A model generated the notes under the pieces. That model saw nothing but the letters and a program-made list of their open reading frames with translations. It had not been told where the DNA came from and did no database searches. Shown piece by piece: positions 27,955 through 37,919 of a DNA stretch of 64,000 bases; within the stretch, counting starts at the first letter, position 1; each line of letters opens with the position of its first letter. The stretch covers positions 620,001 through 684,000 of the forward strand of contig NZ_SSSM01000005.1 in assembly GCF_004801885.1 (NCBI RefSeq). Reading direction: 5' to 3'. Origin of the DNA: Naasia lichenicola. Lineage in GTDB: Bacteria; Actinomycetota; Actinomycetes; Actinomycetales; Microbacteriaceae. The position numbers and the translations under genes are program-made.

Positions 27955-28343
27955 GCGGGACTCCTTATTGTTTGTCGCCAAGTTGGTGGATTGCCGGAGA
28001 TAGTCGCGCAGACAATGCGACGACGCTGAAGATATCCGCGGCGGATACATCATAAGTCATCTATTGACATTTCGCGCATTCCATTAGTCCAATCGGCTCG
28101 GCGATTTGTGCAATTGATTGGCGCTCATTTCTGGCCTTCCCGTGACGCGGCCGCGAATACCGGCCCATTGCCGAGATGCGGCTGATGGTGGGCAGTGCAT
28201 GGGCTCGGAGAGCGGGCGTCAGGCGAGAGCACCGAAGTCGCGGGAGTAGGCTTTGGATCGCCCGATCTTCCCTGCGCGCGTCGCTCTGCGGCCCCGGGGT
28301 ATGCCGATCGGCGCGTCCACCAATGACGGCCCGGAAGAGGACT
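27955..28343. promoter_or_regulatory. AT-richer divergent region between lsr2 and sucC
   Basis: About 389 non-coding bases. The part nearest lsr2 (about 27960-28130) is noticeably AT-rich for this genome, with runs such as CATCATAAGTCATCTATTGACATT. The part nearest sucC is GC-rich with no clear promoter by eye. The AT-rich half is a plausible Lsr2 binding and autoregulation site; this is inference from composition. Confidence 0.45.
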
Positions 28344-29507
28344 GTGGATCTTTACGAGTACCAAGCCCGTGACCTATTCGAGAGCTACGGGGTCCCCGTG
28401 CTCGCCGGCATCGTTGCCGACACCCCGCAGGAGGTGAGGGCGGCGGCCGAGAAGCTCGGCGGTACCGTCGTCGTCAAGGCGCAGGTGAAGGCGGGAGGCC
28501 GCGGCAAGGCAGGCGGCGTGAAGGTCGCCCACAATCCCGCCGATGCAGAAGCCGCTGCCGAGAAGATCTTCGGCCTCGACATCAAGGGCCACATCGTCAA
28601 GCGCGTGATGGTCGCCGCCGGAGCCCGCATCGCCCAGGAGTTCTACTTCTCGGTGCTGCTCGACCGCGGCAACCGCTCCTACCTCTCGCTCTCGAGCGTC
28701 GAGGGCGGCATGGAGATCGAAGAGCTCGCCGTGGAGCGCCCCGAGGCGCTCGCCCGGATCGAGATCGACCCGATCGCCGGCATCGACACCGCGAAGGCGA
28801 CCGAGATCGCCAAGGCAGCACGATTCCCCGAGGAGCTGATCGAGAAGATCGTCCCCGTCATCGAGCGTCTCTGGTGGGTCTACCGCGACGAGGACGCCAC
28901 TCTCGTCGAGGTCAACCCGCTCGTGCTCACCGAGTCGGGCGAGATCATCGCCCTCGACGGCAAGGTCACGCTCGACGAGAACGCCGAGTTTCGTCACGAG
29001 GGCCACGCGGCCCTTGCCGAGGCGGGCGACATCGACCCGCTCGAGGCGAAGGCCAAGGCCAGCAACCTCAACTACGTGAAGCTCGACGGCGAGGTCGGGA
29101 TCATCGGCAACGGCGCGGGCCTAGTGATGTCGACGCTCGACGTCGTCTCCTACGCCGGGGAGAAGCACGGCGGCGTCAAGCCCGCCAACTTCCTGGACAT
29201 CGGCGGCGGAGCATCGGCCGAGGTCATGGCGGCCGGACTCGACGTCATCCTCGGCGACCCCCAGGTGAAGAGCGTCTTCGTCAACGTCTTCGGCGGCATC
29301 ACCGCCTGCGATGCGGTCGCCAACGGGATCGTCGGCGCGCTCGCCAAGCTCGGCGACGCAGCGACCAAGCCGCTCGTCGTCCGACTCGACGGCAACAACG
29401 TGGTCGAAGGCCGGCAGATCCTCGCCGACGCCGCGCACCCCCTCGTGACCGTCGTCGACACCATGGACGAGGCGGCCGACAAGGCCGCCGAGCTCGCCGC
29501 GGCCTGA
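28344..29507 (+). CDS. sucC: Succinyl-CoA synthetase (ADP-forming) beta subunit
   Basis: A TCA-cycle enzyme subunit of 387 residues, matching the usual length. [19 protein letters not shown] begins the ATP-grasp domain; [17 protein letters not shown] is the nucleotide-binding loop; [20 protein letters not shown] and [10 protein letters not shown] are conserved. The GTG at 28344 is chosen by homology and the AAGAGG just upstream; an ATG seven codons earlier lacks a ribosome site. SucD follows 53 bases later. Confidence 0.96.
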   Translation: MDLYEYQARDLFESYGVPVLAGIVADTPQEVRAAAEKLGGTVVVKAQVKAGGRGKAGGVKVAHNPADAEAAAEKIFGLDIKGHIVKRVMVAAGARIAQEFYFSVLLDRGNRSYLSLSSVEGGMEIEELAVERPEALARIEIDPIAGIDTAKATEIAKAARFPEELIEKIVPVIERLWWVYRDEDATLVEVNPLVLTESGEIIALDGKVTLDENAEFRHEGHAALAEAGDIDPLEAKAKASNLNYVKLDGEVGIIGNGAGLVMSTLDVVSYAGEKHGGVKPANFLDIGGGASAEVMAAGLDVILGDPQVKSVFVNVFGGITACDAVANGIVGALAKLGDAATKPLVVRLDGNNVVEGRQILADAAHPLVTVVDTMDEAADKAAELAAA

Positions 29508-29560
29508 GCCGCGACTCCTCCTTCCGAGCCTTTCGAAACCCGCAGAACAGGGAACAGCAG

Positions 29561-30448
29561 ATGTCGATCCTTCTCGACGAGAACTCCAAGATCATCGTCC
29601 AGGGCCTCACCGGCTCCGAGGGCACCAAGCACGCCGGGCGCATGCTCAAGTCCGGCTCTCAGATCGTCGGCGGCGTCAACCCGCGCAAGGCGGGCACCGA
29701 GGTCGAGATCGAGGGTCACACCCTTCCGATCTTCGGCTCGGTGGCCGAGGCCATCGCCGCGACCGGCGCCAACGTGTCAGTCATCTTCGTGCCACCCGCC
29801 TTCGCCAAGGCCGCCGTGGTCGAGGCCGTCGAGGCTGAGATCCCGCTCGCCGTCGTCATCACCGAGGGCATCCCGATCAAGGACTCGGCCGAGTTCTGGG
29901 CACTGGCCAAGAGCAAGGGCGGCGCCACGCGGATCCTCGGCCCGAACTGCCCTGGGATCATCAGCCCCGGGAAGTCGAACGCCGGCATCATCCCCGCCAC
30001 GATCTCCGACAGCGGCCCCATCGGCCTCGTCTCGAAGTCGGGCACCCTGACCTACCAGATGATGTTCGAGCTGCGGGACATCGGCTTCTCGACGGCCATC
30101 GGCATCGGCGGCGACCCGATCATCGGCACGACGCACATCGATGCGCTCGCCGCCTTCGAGGCCGACCCCGAGACGAAGGCGATCGTGATGATCGGCGAGA
30201 TCGGCGGCGACGCCGAGGAGCGCGCGGCCGACTTCATCAAGGCCAATGTGACCAAGCCGGTCGTCGCCTACGTCGCGGGCTTCACGGCTCCCGAGGGCAA
30301 GACCATGGGCCACGCCGGCGCCATCGTGTCCGGCTCGTCGGGCACGGCGCAGGCGAAGAAGGAGGCCCTCGAGGCCGCCGGAGTCAAGGTCGGCAAGACG
30401 CCGAGCGAGACCGCCGCGCTCATGCGCGAGGTCTTCGCCACCGTCTAG
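29561..30448 (+). CDS. sucD: Succinyl-CoA synthetase alpha subunit
   Basis: A 295-residue partner of SucC that binds CoA and carries the phosphorylated histidine. The CoA-binding Rossmann part has [19 protein letters not shown] and GGVNPRKAG; the active-site segment is [27 protein letters not shown] precedes the ATG. A strong terminator follows the gene. Confidence 0.97.
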   Translation: MSILLDENSKIIVQGLTGSEGTKHAGRMLKSGSQIVGGVNPRKAGTEVEIEGHTLPIFGSVAEAIAATGANVSVIFVPPAFAKAAVVEAVEAEIPLAVVITEGIPIKDSAEFWALAKSKGGATRILGPNCPGIISPGKSNAGIIPATISDSGPIGLVSKSGTLTYQMMFELRDIGFSTAIGIGGDPIIGTTHIDALAAFEADPETKAIVMIGEIGGDAEERAADFIKANVTKPVVAYVAGFTAPEGKTMGHAGAIVSGSSGTAQAKKEALEAAGVKVGKTPSETAALMREVFATV

Positions 30449-30459
30449 CAGAGATCCAG

Positions 30460-30496
30460 GAAGGGGCCCGCCGCGTCATCGCGTGCGGGCCCCTTC
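30460..30496 (+). terminator. Intrinsic terminator after sucCD
   Basis: GAAGGGGCCCGC and GCGGGCCCCTTC pair across a 13-base loop and are followed by TGTT. It is 11 bases after the sucD stop. Confidence 0.9.
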
Positions 30497-30589
30497 TGTT
30501 CGCCATCGCCACGGCGGTCGCCGGGAATCCGCGAAACGGGCTGTGGCGTCGGACGGCGCGGGGAGCGCGCAATTAGGCTCGGCCGGGCC

Positions 30590-31813
30590 ATGAATCGTCC
30601 ACTCACCGCCGTCTTCGCGGCGTTCGAGGCGGTCATCGTCGTCGGGATCGGCTTCGGTGCGCTGCTCGCTCCGCTGACCGCGGCGTGGGCGGTGACCTAC
30701 GGGCTGCGCGTGGACTGGACGGTGTTCTATCGGGCGGCCGCCGACGGCTGGCTGCTCGGTCACGGCGTCGACCTGACGGTCGCCCCGGATGCCGCCGGTG
30801 CAGCGATCACCGGGGTGACGGGGGCGTCGGCACCCTATGAGGTCACCATCGCCGCCCTCGGCATCGGCTTGATCACACTGCTCCTCGCGACGCGGGTCGG
30901 GCGCCGACTGCGGGTGCTCGAGCATCCCGCCATCGCGGCGGGCACGGCGGTCGTCGTCTTCGCCGCCCTCTCGACGGTGCTCGCGCTCACGGCGGGGGCC
31001 ACGGTGGTGAGCCCGTCGGTGCTGCAGGGGATCCTGCTGCCCACGGGGGTGTTCGTGCTGGGGCTCGCCCTCGGTGCCGTGCTGTCCGGCCAGGAGATCT
31101 CCTCCGAGCAGCTGAGCAGAGTGCAGAGCAGCGCCCGCGATGCGCTCCCATTCGACCCTCGTGGTCGTGCGGCACTGCTCGTGAGCTGGTCGGTGCGCCT
31201 CGGAGCGGCGTCCGCATCGGCGGTCCTCGCCGTGTCCGCGGTGATCGTCGCGGTGCTGCTGGCGGTGAACTACGCCACCATCGTGACCCTCTACGAATCG
31301 GTGCAGGGCGGCGCGCTCGGCGGCGGCGTGCTCACCGTCGCCCAGCTGCTCCTGCTGCCCAACCTGGTGGTCTGGGCGACCTCGTGGCTCATCGGTCCCG
31401 GTTTCGCCATCGGCGTCGGCTCGTCGGTCTCGCCCCTCGGCACCGTTCTCGGGCCCCTTCCCTCGCTGCCGATCTTCGGCGCCCTGCCCACCGGCGCCTC
31501 CGCCTTCGGATACCTCGGCGTCCTGGTGCCCGTCGCCGCGGCGTTCCTGATCGGTGCCCTGCTGCGCCGCGGTGTCTCCCGCGATCTCGGCGCGGATCGG
31601 CCCCTCATGGGCGTGCTCGCCGTCGGGGTGGGGTCCGGCCTGGCCGGTGGGGTCCTGCTCGGACTGATCGCCTGGATCGCCTCGGGCTCCGCCGGGCCGG
31701 GCCGCCTCGTCGAGGTCGGCGCGGACCCATTCCTGGTCGCCGTCTTCTCGGCCATCGAGATCGGGATCGCCTCCATCCTGGGGCTGCTCACCGGATTCCG
31801 TCGCCCGGACTAG
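30590..31813 (+). CDS. DUF6350 family multi-pass membrane protein
   Basis: A 407-residue protein with about ten hydrophobic segments. The N-terminal part, the motif [25 protein letters not shown] and the later [22 protein letters not shown] with [13 protein letters not shown] are features of the actinobacterial family DUF6350. Its gene commonly sits between sucCD and purN, as here. Function unknown. TAGGCT lies ten bases before the ATG. Confidence 0.87.
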   Translation: MNRPLTAVFAAFEAVIVVGIGFGALLAPLTAAWAVTYGLRVDWTVFYRAAADGWLLGHGVDLTVAPDAAGAAITGVTGASAPYEVTIAALGIGLITLLLATRVGRRLRVLEHPAIAAGTAVVVFAALSTVLALTAGATVVSPSVLQGILLPTGVFVLGLALGAVLSGQEISSEQLSRVQSSARDALPFDPRGRAALLVSWSVRLGAASASAVLAVSAVIVAVLLAVNYATIVTLYESVQGGALGGGVLTVAQLLLLPNLVVWATSWLIGPGFAIGVGSSVSPLGTVLGPLPSLPIFGALPTGASAFGYLGVLVPVAAAFLIGALLRRGVSRDLGADRPLMGVLAVGVGSGLAGGVLLGLIAWIASGSAGPGRLVEVGADPFLVAVFSAIEIGIASILGLLTGFRRPD

Positions 31814-31865
31814 CCGTCGGCGCACTGGCCCTCCGTGGTCGCAGGGCCGCCACTATGCTTTCGGG

Positions 31866-32684
31866 GTGCTGAACCTCGTCGTCCTGATCTCGGGGGGCGG
31901 CTCCAACCTCCGCGCCCTGCTCGAGGCGACACGGCACGGCGACTTCCCTGCTCGGGTGATAGCGGTGGGCGCCGATCGCGACGCCGACGGACTCGTCCAC
32001 GCCGAGGAATTCGGCGTCCCGTCCTTCAGCGTCCCCTTCACCTCATTCGCCGACCGCGAGTCGTGGGGCGTGGAGCTGCTCGCTCAGCTCGACCAGTGGA
32101 AGCCCGACCTGGTGGTGCTCAGCGGACTCATGCGGCTGCTGCCCGAATCGGTCGTCGCCGCCTACGCGCCGCGGCTGATCAACACCCACCCCGCCTATCT
32201 GCCCGAGTTCCCCGGAGCGCATGCTGTGCGCGACGCCATCGCCGCCGGTGTCAGCCAGACCGGGGCGAGCGTGATCGTCGTCGACGACGGGGTCGACAGC
32301 GGACCCATCCTCGCCCGCGAGCGGGTGCCGATCCTGCCGGGCGACGACGCCGACATCGTGCACGACCGCATCAAGATCGTCGAGCGCCGTCTGCTCGCCG
32401 AAGTGGTCAGGGGCATCGCCGACGGCACGGTCAGCCTGACCGGCTCCACGCAGCCCGTCTCGGACCCGGGCCCATCGGATGAAGCGGAGGACGACCTCGC
32501 TCACTGGCCTGCCGGGCTGATCCCGGGACCCGACTCCGATATCAGCCTGGTCTCCAGCCCGGACCTCCGCCCGGACTTCCGCTCCGAATCGAGCCAGGTC
32601 CGACCCGCAGACTCCGGCCCCACGGCCATTACGACCCCCACCTCGACCCCTACCTCGAACCCCAAGGAGACCGGACCCGCATGA
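31866..32684 (+). CDS. purN: Phosphoribosylglycinamide formyltransferase with acidic C-terminal extension
   Basis: PurN uses 10-formyl-THF to formylate GAR in purine synthesis. [16 protein letters not shown] is the phosphate loop; [21 protein letters not shown] holds catalytic His and neighbouring residues; [19 protein letters not shown] is also conserved. The enzyme core ends near residue 195. The last 75 or so residues are an unusual Asp/Ser/Pro/Thr-rich tail ending in [10 protein letters not shown]-like repeats. The GTG start is exactly six bases after TATGCT (leaderless). Its stop overlaps the purH ATG. Confidence 0.95.
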   Translation: MLNLVVLISGGGSNLRALLEATRHGDFPARVIAVGADRDADGLVHAEEFGVPSFSVPFTSFADRESWGVELLAQLDQWKPDLVVLSGLMRLLPESVVAAYAPRLINTHPAYLPEFPGAHAVRDAIAAGVSQTGASVIVVDDGVDSGPILARERVPILPGDDADIVHDRIKIVERRLLAEVVRGIADGTVSLTGSTQPVSDPGPSDEAEDDLAHWPAGLIPGPDSDISLVSSPDLRPDFRSESSQVRPADSGPTAITTPTSTPTSNPKETGPA

Positions 32685-34282
32685 GCGGACACCGCATCGC
32701 CCCCGAGCTCTACCGTGATCGCGACGTCGTCGAGATCCGCCGCGCCCTCATCTCCGTCAGCGACAAGACAGGTCTGCTTGAGCTGGCCGAGGCTCTCATC
32801 GCCTCGGGCGTCGAGATCGTCTCCACCGGGTCGACCGCAGCGATGATCGCGGCCGCCGGTCATCCGGTCACCGAGGTCGCATCCGTGACCGGCTTCCCGG
32901 AATCCCTGGATGGGCGGGTCAAGACTCTGCACCCTGCCGTGCACGGCGGACTCCTGGCCGATCTGCGCCTCGAGGACCACGAGAAGCAGCTCGACGAGCT
33001 CGGCATCGCGCCGTTCCAGCTCGCCGTGGTCAACCTCTACCCGTTCGCCGCCACGGTCGCCGCCGGAGCCGAGCCTGCCGAGGTCATCGAGCAGATCGAC
33101 ATCGGCGGCCCCGCCGTCGTCCGCGCTTCGGCGAAGAACCACGCGAACGTCGCCATCGTCGTCTCGCCCTCCGGATACGCCGAGATCGTCGCGGCGCTCG
33201 AGGCCGGCGGCACCTCGCTGGAGCAGCGACGTCGCTTCGCCGCGGCCGCGTTCGCCCACACCGCGTCCTACGACCGTCAGGTGGCGGACTGGTTCGCGAC
33301 CCAGACGGGAGCCGCCGAGTCGCTGCTGCGCACCGAGGTGCACCTGGCGGGCAGCCTCCGCTATGGCGAGAACGCCCACCAGAGCGCATCCCTCTACACG
33401 ATCGAAGGCGGTCGGGGCATCGCTCAGGCGCAGCTGCTGGGCGGCAAGGAGATGAGCTACAACAACTACGTCGACGCAGACGCTGCGGTTCGCGCCGCGT
33501 ACGACTTCGACGAGCCAGCGGTCGCCATCATCAAGCACGCCAATCCGTGCGGCATCGCGGTCGCCTCATCCAAGGCCGTCGATCCCATCGCATCGGCGCA
33601 CCGCCGCGCGCACGAGACCGACCCGGTCTCGGCGTTCGGAGGAGTCATCGCCGCCAACCGCACTGTCACGCTGGGCATGGCAGAGCAGGTCGCCGACGTC
33701 TTCACGGAGGTTCTCGCCGCTCCCGACTTCGAGCCCGAGGCGCTGCGCCTGCTGCAGTCGCGGAAGAATCTGCGCCTGATCAAGCTTCCCGCCGACTACC
33801 ACCGTGAGGCCCGCGAGGTCCGGCAGATCAGCGGGGGATACCTCCTGCAGACGGCCGACACCTTCGGTCCCGGCGGATCGGCACTGCCCGACTCGAGCAC
33901 CTGGACGCTGGCGTCCGGAGCGGAGGTGGACGCCGCCACCCGTGCCGACCTCGAGTTCGCCTGGCGCGCCTGCCGCGCGGTCAAGTCCAACGCCATCCTG
34001 CTCGCCGACGGCGGAGCCTCCGTCGGAGTGGGCATGGGACAGGTGAACCGGGTGGACTCGTGCCATCTGGCCGTCTCGCGGGCGGGTGCTCGCGCGGCGG
34101 GATCGGTGGCCGCATCCGACGCGTTCTTCCCGTTCGCCGACGGACTGCAGGTGCTGCTGGACGCGGGCGTCCGCGCGGTCGTGCAGCCCGGCGGCTCGGT
34201 TCGCGACGCCGAGGTCATCGAGGCGGCGCAGAAGGCCGGAGTGTCGATGTACTTCACCGGAGAGCGGCACTTCTACCACTGA
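32681..34282 (+). CDS. purH: Bifunctional AICAR formyltransferase / IMP cyclohydrolase
   Basis: A 533-residue enzyme for the last two steps to IMP. The N-terminal MGS-like cyclohydrolase domain has [20 protein letters not shown] and [16 protein letters not shown]. The transformylase domain has [21 protein letters not shown] with the catalytic Lys-His, and [11 protein letters not shown] near the end. It overlaps purN by four bases (ATGA), the standard purNH operon. Confidence 0.97.
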   Translation: MSGHRIAPELYRDRDVVEIRRALISVSDKTGLLELAEALIASGVEIVSTGSTAAMIAAAGHPVTEVASVTGFPESLDGRVKTLHPAVHGGLLADLRLEDHEKQLDELGIAPFQLAVVNLYPFAATVAAGAEPAEVIEQIDIGGPAVVRASAKNHANVAIVVSPSGYAEIVAALEAGGTSLEQRRRFAAAAFAHTASYDRQVADWFATQTGAAESLLRTEVHLAGSLRYGENAHQSASLYTIEGGRGIAQAQLLGGKEMSYNNYVDADAAVRAAYDFDEPAVAIIKHANPCGIAVASSKAVDPIASAHRRAHETDPVSAFGGVIAANRTVTLGMAEQVADVFTEVLAAPDFEPEALRLLQSRKNLRLIKLPADYHREAREVRQISGGYLLQTADTFGPGGSALPDSSTWTLASGAEVDAATRADLEFAWRACRAVKSNAILLADGGASVGVGMGQVNRVDSCHLAVSRAGARAAGSVAASDAFFPFADGLQVLLDAGVRAVVQPGGSVRDAEVIEAAQKAGVSMYFTGERHFYH

Positions 34283-34300
34283 GCCCGACGCTCGCGAGGG

Positions 34301-34328
34301 GTCCGCCCGACCACGCGGTGAGGCGGAC
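34301..34328 (+). terminator. Terminator-like hairpin after purH
   Basis: GTCCGCC and GGCGGAC enclose a 14-base loop and are followed by TCTTG. It is 18 bases after the purH stop. The stem is moderate in strength. Confidence 0.6.
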
Positions 34329-34389
34329 TCTTGCCCGATTCATCGGTCAGTCTCGCGATGCGGCCGATGAGCGCCCGTAAGGTTGTCCG

Positions 34390-35613
34390 GTGATCTCGAC
34401 GCCGCTCTCCCGACGCCTGCTCGCCTCCGCCGTCTCGGCCGCACTCACGGCGGTCATCGCGCATGTGGTGACGCTGCTGGTCCTGTTCGTCGGCAACGGC
34501 TTCGACGCTGGCGTGCTGGCCGCAGCCAACGGCTTCTTCGGCTTCGGCACCCTCATCTCGTTCCTGCTGCTGACTCTGGGGGGTGCGTTCGGCGGATTCG
34601 CCCGATGGTGGCTGACGCTGATCGTCGGCGTGGTGGCGGCTTTCGTGGGTGCGACGATCGGCACCACGCTCGTCTTCGTCCTCGCGGGCAATCCCTTCAC
34701 CGCGACGGTCTTCGGCGGGGTCATCGCCACCTTCGCCGGGGTCAACCTGATCTTCTTCGTCGCGCTCGTCGTGACCTACGCTCTGCTCGCTCGTCGGATC
34801 TACCTGTCGGTCCTCGCCGGCCGACGCCCGGCCGCGGGTCGCCGGATCGCGCTGGTGCGGCTGCCCGCGGACAACCTCTCGCAGGGAGCCGTCACCCACC
34901 AGGAGCGGGTGCTCATCGACCCGGCGCTCGCCGACTCGCAGTGGTCGGACTACGTCGACGCCCTGCGCGCCGAGAACTGGGACGTCGTGGAGGTGCCGGC
35001 GGCTCCTGACCTCGCCGACTCCGTCTTCGTCGAGGACGCGGTCGTCATGTTCGGCGATCTCGCTGTCGTCACCCGGCCCGGATCCGACCACCGCCTCGAC
35101 GAGGTCGATGGCGTCATCCAGACGGTCACCCAGCTGGGCCTGCCCATGGCGAGGATCGAAGAGCCGGGCACGCTCGACGGCGGCGATGTGCTCAAGGTCG
35201 GCGAGAGGGTCTACGTCGGCCGCGGCGGCCGCACCAATGCGGAGGGCGTCCGTCAGCTCCGCGCGATCCTCGCATCGCCGAAGTCGGGTTCGACCCCGTG
35301 GCGCGTCGTCGCTGTGCCGACCTCCAAGGTGCTGCACCTCAAGTCGGCCGTGACGGCGCTGCCCGATGGCACGATCCTCGGCCACCCGGATGCCGTCGAC
35401 GACCCGCGGATGTTCTCGCCCTACCTCGAGGTGCCCGAGCCGGAAGGCGCGCACGTGGTGATCCTCGACGACGACGTCGTGCTGATGTCGGCGAGCGCTC
35501 CGCGGTCGATCGCGCTGATCGAGTCGCTCGGATACCGCGTCGTCGTCGTCGAGCTGTCCGAGTTCGAGAAGCTCGAGGGATGCGTCACGTGCCTTTCCGT
35601 CAGGGTGCGCTAG
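34390..35613 (+). CDS. Membrane-anchored dimethylargininase (DDAH)-like protein
   Basis: A 407-residue fusion. Residues 1-140 contain four hydrophobic segments of an unassigned membrane domain. Residues of about 150-407 form a DDAH-like guanidino-hydrolase fold: FVEDAVVMFGDLAVVTRPG, EPGTLDGGDVL, VLHLKSAVTALPDGTIL with the catalytic-type His, and the C-terminal LEGCVTCLSVRVR with a candidate nucleophilic Cys. DDAH hydrolyses methylated arginine to citrulline; close relatives act on other guanidines. The GTG start lies exactly six bases after TAAGGT, indicating a leaderless message. The membrane fusion is unusual because typical DDAH enzymes are soluble and about 255-290 residues. Confidence 0.86.
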   Translation: MISTPLSRRLLASAVSAALTAVIAHVVTLLVLFVGNGFDAGVLAAANGFFGFGTLISFLLLTLGGAFGGFARWWLTLIVGVVAAFVGATIGTTLVFVLAGNPFTATVFGGVIATFAGVNLIFFVALVVTYALLARRIYLSVLAGRRPAAGRRIALVRLPADNLSQGAVTHQERVLIDPALADSQWSDYVDALRAENWDVVEVPAAPDLADSVFVEDAVVMFGDLAVVTRPGSDHRLDEVDGVIQTVTQLGLPMARIEEPGTLDGGDVLKVGERVYVGRGGRTNAEGVRQLRAILASPKSGSTPWRVVAVPTSKVLHLKSAVTALPDGTILGHPDAVDDPRMFSPYLEVPEPEGAHVVILDDDVVLMSASAPRSIALIESLGYRVVVVELSEFEKLEGCVTCLSVRVR

Positions 35614-35642
35614 CACCCTGACCGACAAGCACGCGACGCGGT

Positions 35643-35766
35643 CGTTGGTCGAGTAGGGCGCCCCGCGCCCGTATCGAGGCCGCGTTTAGCGCCCACGGAC
35701 CGAGCCATCTCGCACTTCCCGGTGCAAAGGCCTCGATACGGCGCTGGCGCGCCTACTCGACCAACG
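35643..35766. repeat. 124-bp palindromic intergenic repeat (REP-like)
   Basis: The ends CGTTGGTCGAGTAGG and CCTACTCGACCAACG and the inner arms GTATCGAGGCC/GGCCTCGATAC form a long imperfect inverted repeat around a 40-base centre. A partial copy of the right arm (GCGCGCCTGCTCGACCAGCG) follows at about 35778-35802. Repeats with this CTCGATACGG...CTACTCGACCAACG theme are, to my knowledge, common between genes in Microbacteriaceae. Together with the leader ORF below, it fills the 464-base gap before the exporter genes. Confidence 0.8.
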
Positions 35767-35909
35767 AGGCGGCCGGCTGGCGCGCCTGCTCGACCAGCGA
35801 ACCCGTTCGGATTCCTTGCGTGCCGCGGCAGCGCGGGCGTAGCTTGAAAGGCTGCGCCGAGACCCCGGCCGGCGCCGGAGACATCTGGTCGCGACGTCAG
35901 GAGGACGAC

Positions 35910-35966
35910 ATGCACGGAATCATCACCGCTCCGCAGGCGTTGACCCTGACGGCGACGCGCTCCTAG
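35910..35966 (+). CDS. Putative 18-residue leader peptide upstream of ABC exporter
   Basis: The ORF reads MHGIITAPQALTLTATRS and stops at TAG. CAGGAGGAC, one of the strongest ribosome sites in this region, lies five bases upstream. The exporter genes begin 111 bases later. This resembles leader ORFs that control antibiotic-resistance genes by ribosome stalling; in Bacillus subtilis the heterodimeric exporter BmrCD is induced through the leader bmrB. The last codons of the leader (GACGCGC, 35954-35960) are complementary to GCGCGTC at 36054-36060 near the exporter ribosome site. Expression is not proven. Confidence 0.6.
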   Translation: MHGIITAPQALTLTATRS

Positions 35967-36039
35967 CCCATCCCTCCGCGGGTCCATCCCGCCACCCTCC
36001 CTTCCGCACCAGATGATCGCCCGAACCAGGGCGACGACT

Positions 36040-36065
36040 ACGGGGCCGCCCTCGCGCGTCCCCGT
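36040..36065 (+). promoter_or_regulatory. Possible attenuator hairpin before the exporter start
   Basis: ACGGGG and CCCCGT form a 6-bp stem with a 14-base loop ending three bases before GAGGA, the ribosome site of the gene at 36078. A second small stem, TCGCCC/GGGCGA, lies at about 36017-36034. Pairing of the loop (GCGCGTC) with the leader ORF end would compete with this stem. Low-strength prediction by eye. Confidence 0.4.
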
Positions 36066-36077
36066 TCGAGGACACCC

Positions 36078-37919
36078 ATGCCAGCCGATCGTCGGCCCAA
36101 CACCGTCTCCGCCCTCTGGAGACTCCTTCCCTACGCACGTCCCGCGCTGCCCCGACTGATCCTCGGCATGGTGGTCGGCATCGCGGCCGGTCTCGTCGCG
36201 CTGGCGATCCCGCAGGTGCTCGAGTACCTGGTGGACACCGTCCTCGCCGACCGGAACGCGGCGGGCATCCTGCCGGCGGCGCTCCTGATCCTCGGGCTCG
36301 GCGTCTTCGAGGCCGCCGCGATCCTCGTGCGCCGCACGCTCGTGCTGACGCCCAACACGCACATCGAAGCGCGGATGCGCAACGCGCTGTTCGAGCACCT
36401 GCAGCGGCTGCCCGTGGCCTTCCACGACAGGTGGCCGAGCGGCCAGCTCCTGTCGCGCGCGATCAGCGACCTGAGCGCCATCCGCCGCTGGCTGGCCTTC
36501 GGGCTGATGCTGCTCGTCGTCAACACCGTGACGATCGTCGTGGGGGCGATCCTGCTGATCACCACGAGCCCGCTCCTGGGCGTCGTCTACCTGGTGATGT
36601 CGGTGCCCATCTGGTTCGTCGGCGCGAAGTTCGAGCGCACGTACACGCTCGTGGCGCGGCGGAGCCAGGACCAGACCGGCGACCTGGCGACGGCGGTCGA
36701 GGAGTCGGTGCACGGGATCCGCGTGCTCAAGGCATTCGGCCGCGGCGGGCACGCCCTCAAGAAGTTCGAGCGCCAGGCCGAGGAGCTGCGCGGAACGGAG
36801 CTCGAGAAGGCGTCGGCCGTGGCATTCGTCTGGCGCTGGCTGATCCTGATCCCGGATGTGACGTTCGCCGTATGCCTCGCCCTCGGCGTGGTGCTGGCCG
36901 CCCAGGGGTCGCTGACCGCCGGTGCACTGGTCGCCTTCTTCGCCACCGCGACGGTGCTGCGCTTCCCGGTCGAGTCGATCGGATTCCTGCTCTCCTTCAC
37001 CCTCGACACCCGCACGGCCACCGACCGGTACTTCGAGGTCATGGACGAGCCGAACACGATCACCGACCCGCAGTCGCCGCGCACGCTCGACCAGCCGCAG
37101 GGTCTCCTCGAGTTCCGCGATGTGCACTTCCGGTACCCCGACGCCCCCGATCGGTTCGCCGATCTGGTGAACGGCGTCGACCTGAGGATCGAGCCGGGGG
37201 AGACCATGGCCCTGGTCGGGCTGACCGGCTCCGGGAAGTCGACCATCACGGCCCTCGTCACCCGGCTGTACGACATCGACTCGGGCGCGATCACCCTCGA
37301 CGGAGTGGACATCCGCGACCTGCGTCTCGACGAGCTGCGCTCGCGCGTCGCCATGGCCTTCGAGGACGCGACCCTGTTCTCGGCGACCGTCCGCGAGAAC
37401 GTGCTGCTCGGACGACCCGACGCGGGGGAGGAGGCGCTCGCCGAAGCGCTGCGGATCGCTCAGGCGCAGTTCGTCCACGACCTGCCCGACGGCCTCGACA
37501 CGGTGATCGGCGAGGAGGGGCTCAGCCTGTCGGGTGGGCAGCGGCAGCGGCTCGCGCTCGCCCGCGCCGTCGCAGCTCGTCCTTCGGTGCTCGTGCTCGA
37601 CGACCCGCTCTCCGCGTTGGACGTGGAGACCGAAGAGCTCGTCGAATCCGCGCTGCGCCATGTGCTCGCCTCGACCACCGCGTTGATCGTCGCCCACCGA
37701 CCGTCCACCGTGATGCTCGCCGACCGGGTCGCCGTGCTCGAGGACGGGCGGATCACCGCGGTTGGCCGGCACTCCGAGCTGCTCGCCACCAACGACCACT
37801 ACAGGTTCGTCATCTCGAGCCTCGATGAGGAGCGGAAGACGGCAGCCGCATCGGGTTCGGATTCCGATGCCGCCGCCGATGACGCTGCGGTGATCGATGC
37901 AGAGGAGGTGCGCGCATGA
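36078..37919 (+). CDS. Heterodimeric ABC exporter, degenerate-site subunit
   Basis: A 613-residue exporter half (six spans, then ATPase). Walker [10 protein letters not shown] is at about 381-389, LSGGQ at 484-488, Walker B VLVLDDP at 504-510 and the switch His at 540. The catalytic Glu is replaced by Asp509 and the Q-loop Gln by Glu (MAFEDATLF). With the partner's altered signature (VSAGQ) this forms the non-hydrolysing site, exactly the asymmetry of TM287/288- and BmrCD-type exporters. Likely a multidrug or lipid exporter. Its end overlaps the partner start (ATGA). It is preceded by a leader ORF. Confidence 0.93.
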   Translation: MPADRRPNTVSALWRLLPYARPALPRLILGMVVGIAAGLVALAIPQVLEYLVDTVLADRNAAGILPAALLILGLGVFEAAAILVRRTLVLTPNTHIEARMRNALFEHLQRLPVAFHDRWPSGQLLSRAISDLSAIRRWLAFGLMLLVVNTVTIVVGAILLITTSPLLGVVYLVMSVPIWFVGAKFERTYTLVARRSQDQTGDLATAVEESVHGIRVLKAFGRGGHALKKFERQAEELRGTELEKASAVAFVWRWLILIPDVTFAVCLALGVVLAAQGSLTAGALVAFFATATVLRFPVESIGFLLSFTLDTRTATDRYFEVMDEPNTITDPQSPRTLDQPQGLLEFRDVHFRYPDAPDRFADLVNGVDLRIEPGETMALVGLTGSGKSTITALVTRLYDIDSGAITLDGVDIRDLRLDELRSRVAMAFEDATLFSATVRENVLLGRPDAGEEALAEALRIAQAQFVHDLPDGLDTVIGEEGLSLSGGQRQRLALARAVAARPSVLVLDDPLSALDVETEELVESALRHVLASTTALIVAHRPSTVMLADRVAVLEDGRITAVGRHSELLATNDHYRFVISSLDEERKTAAASGSDSDAAADDAAVIDAEEVRA

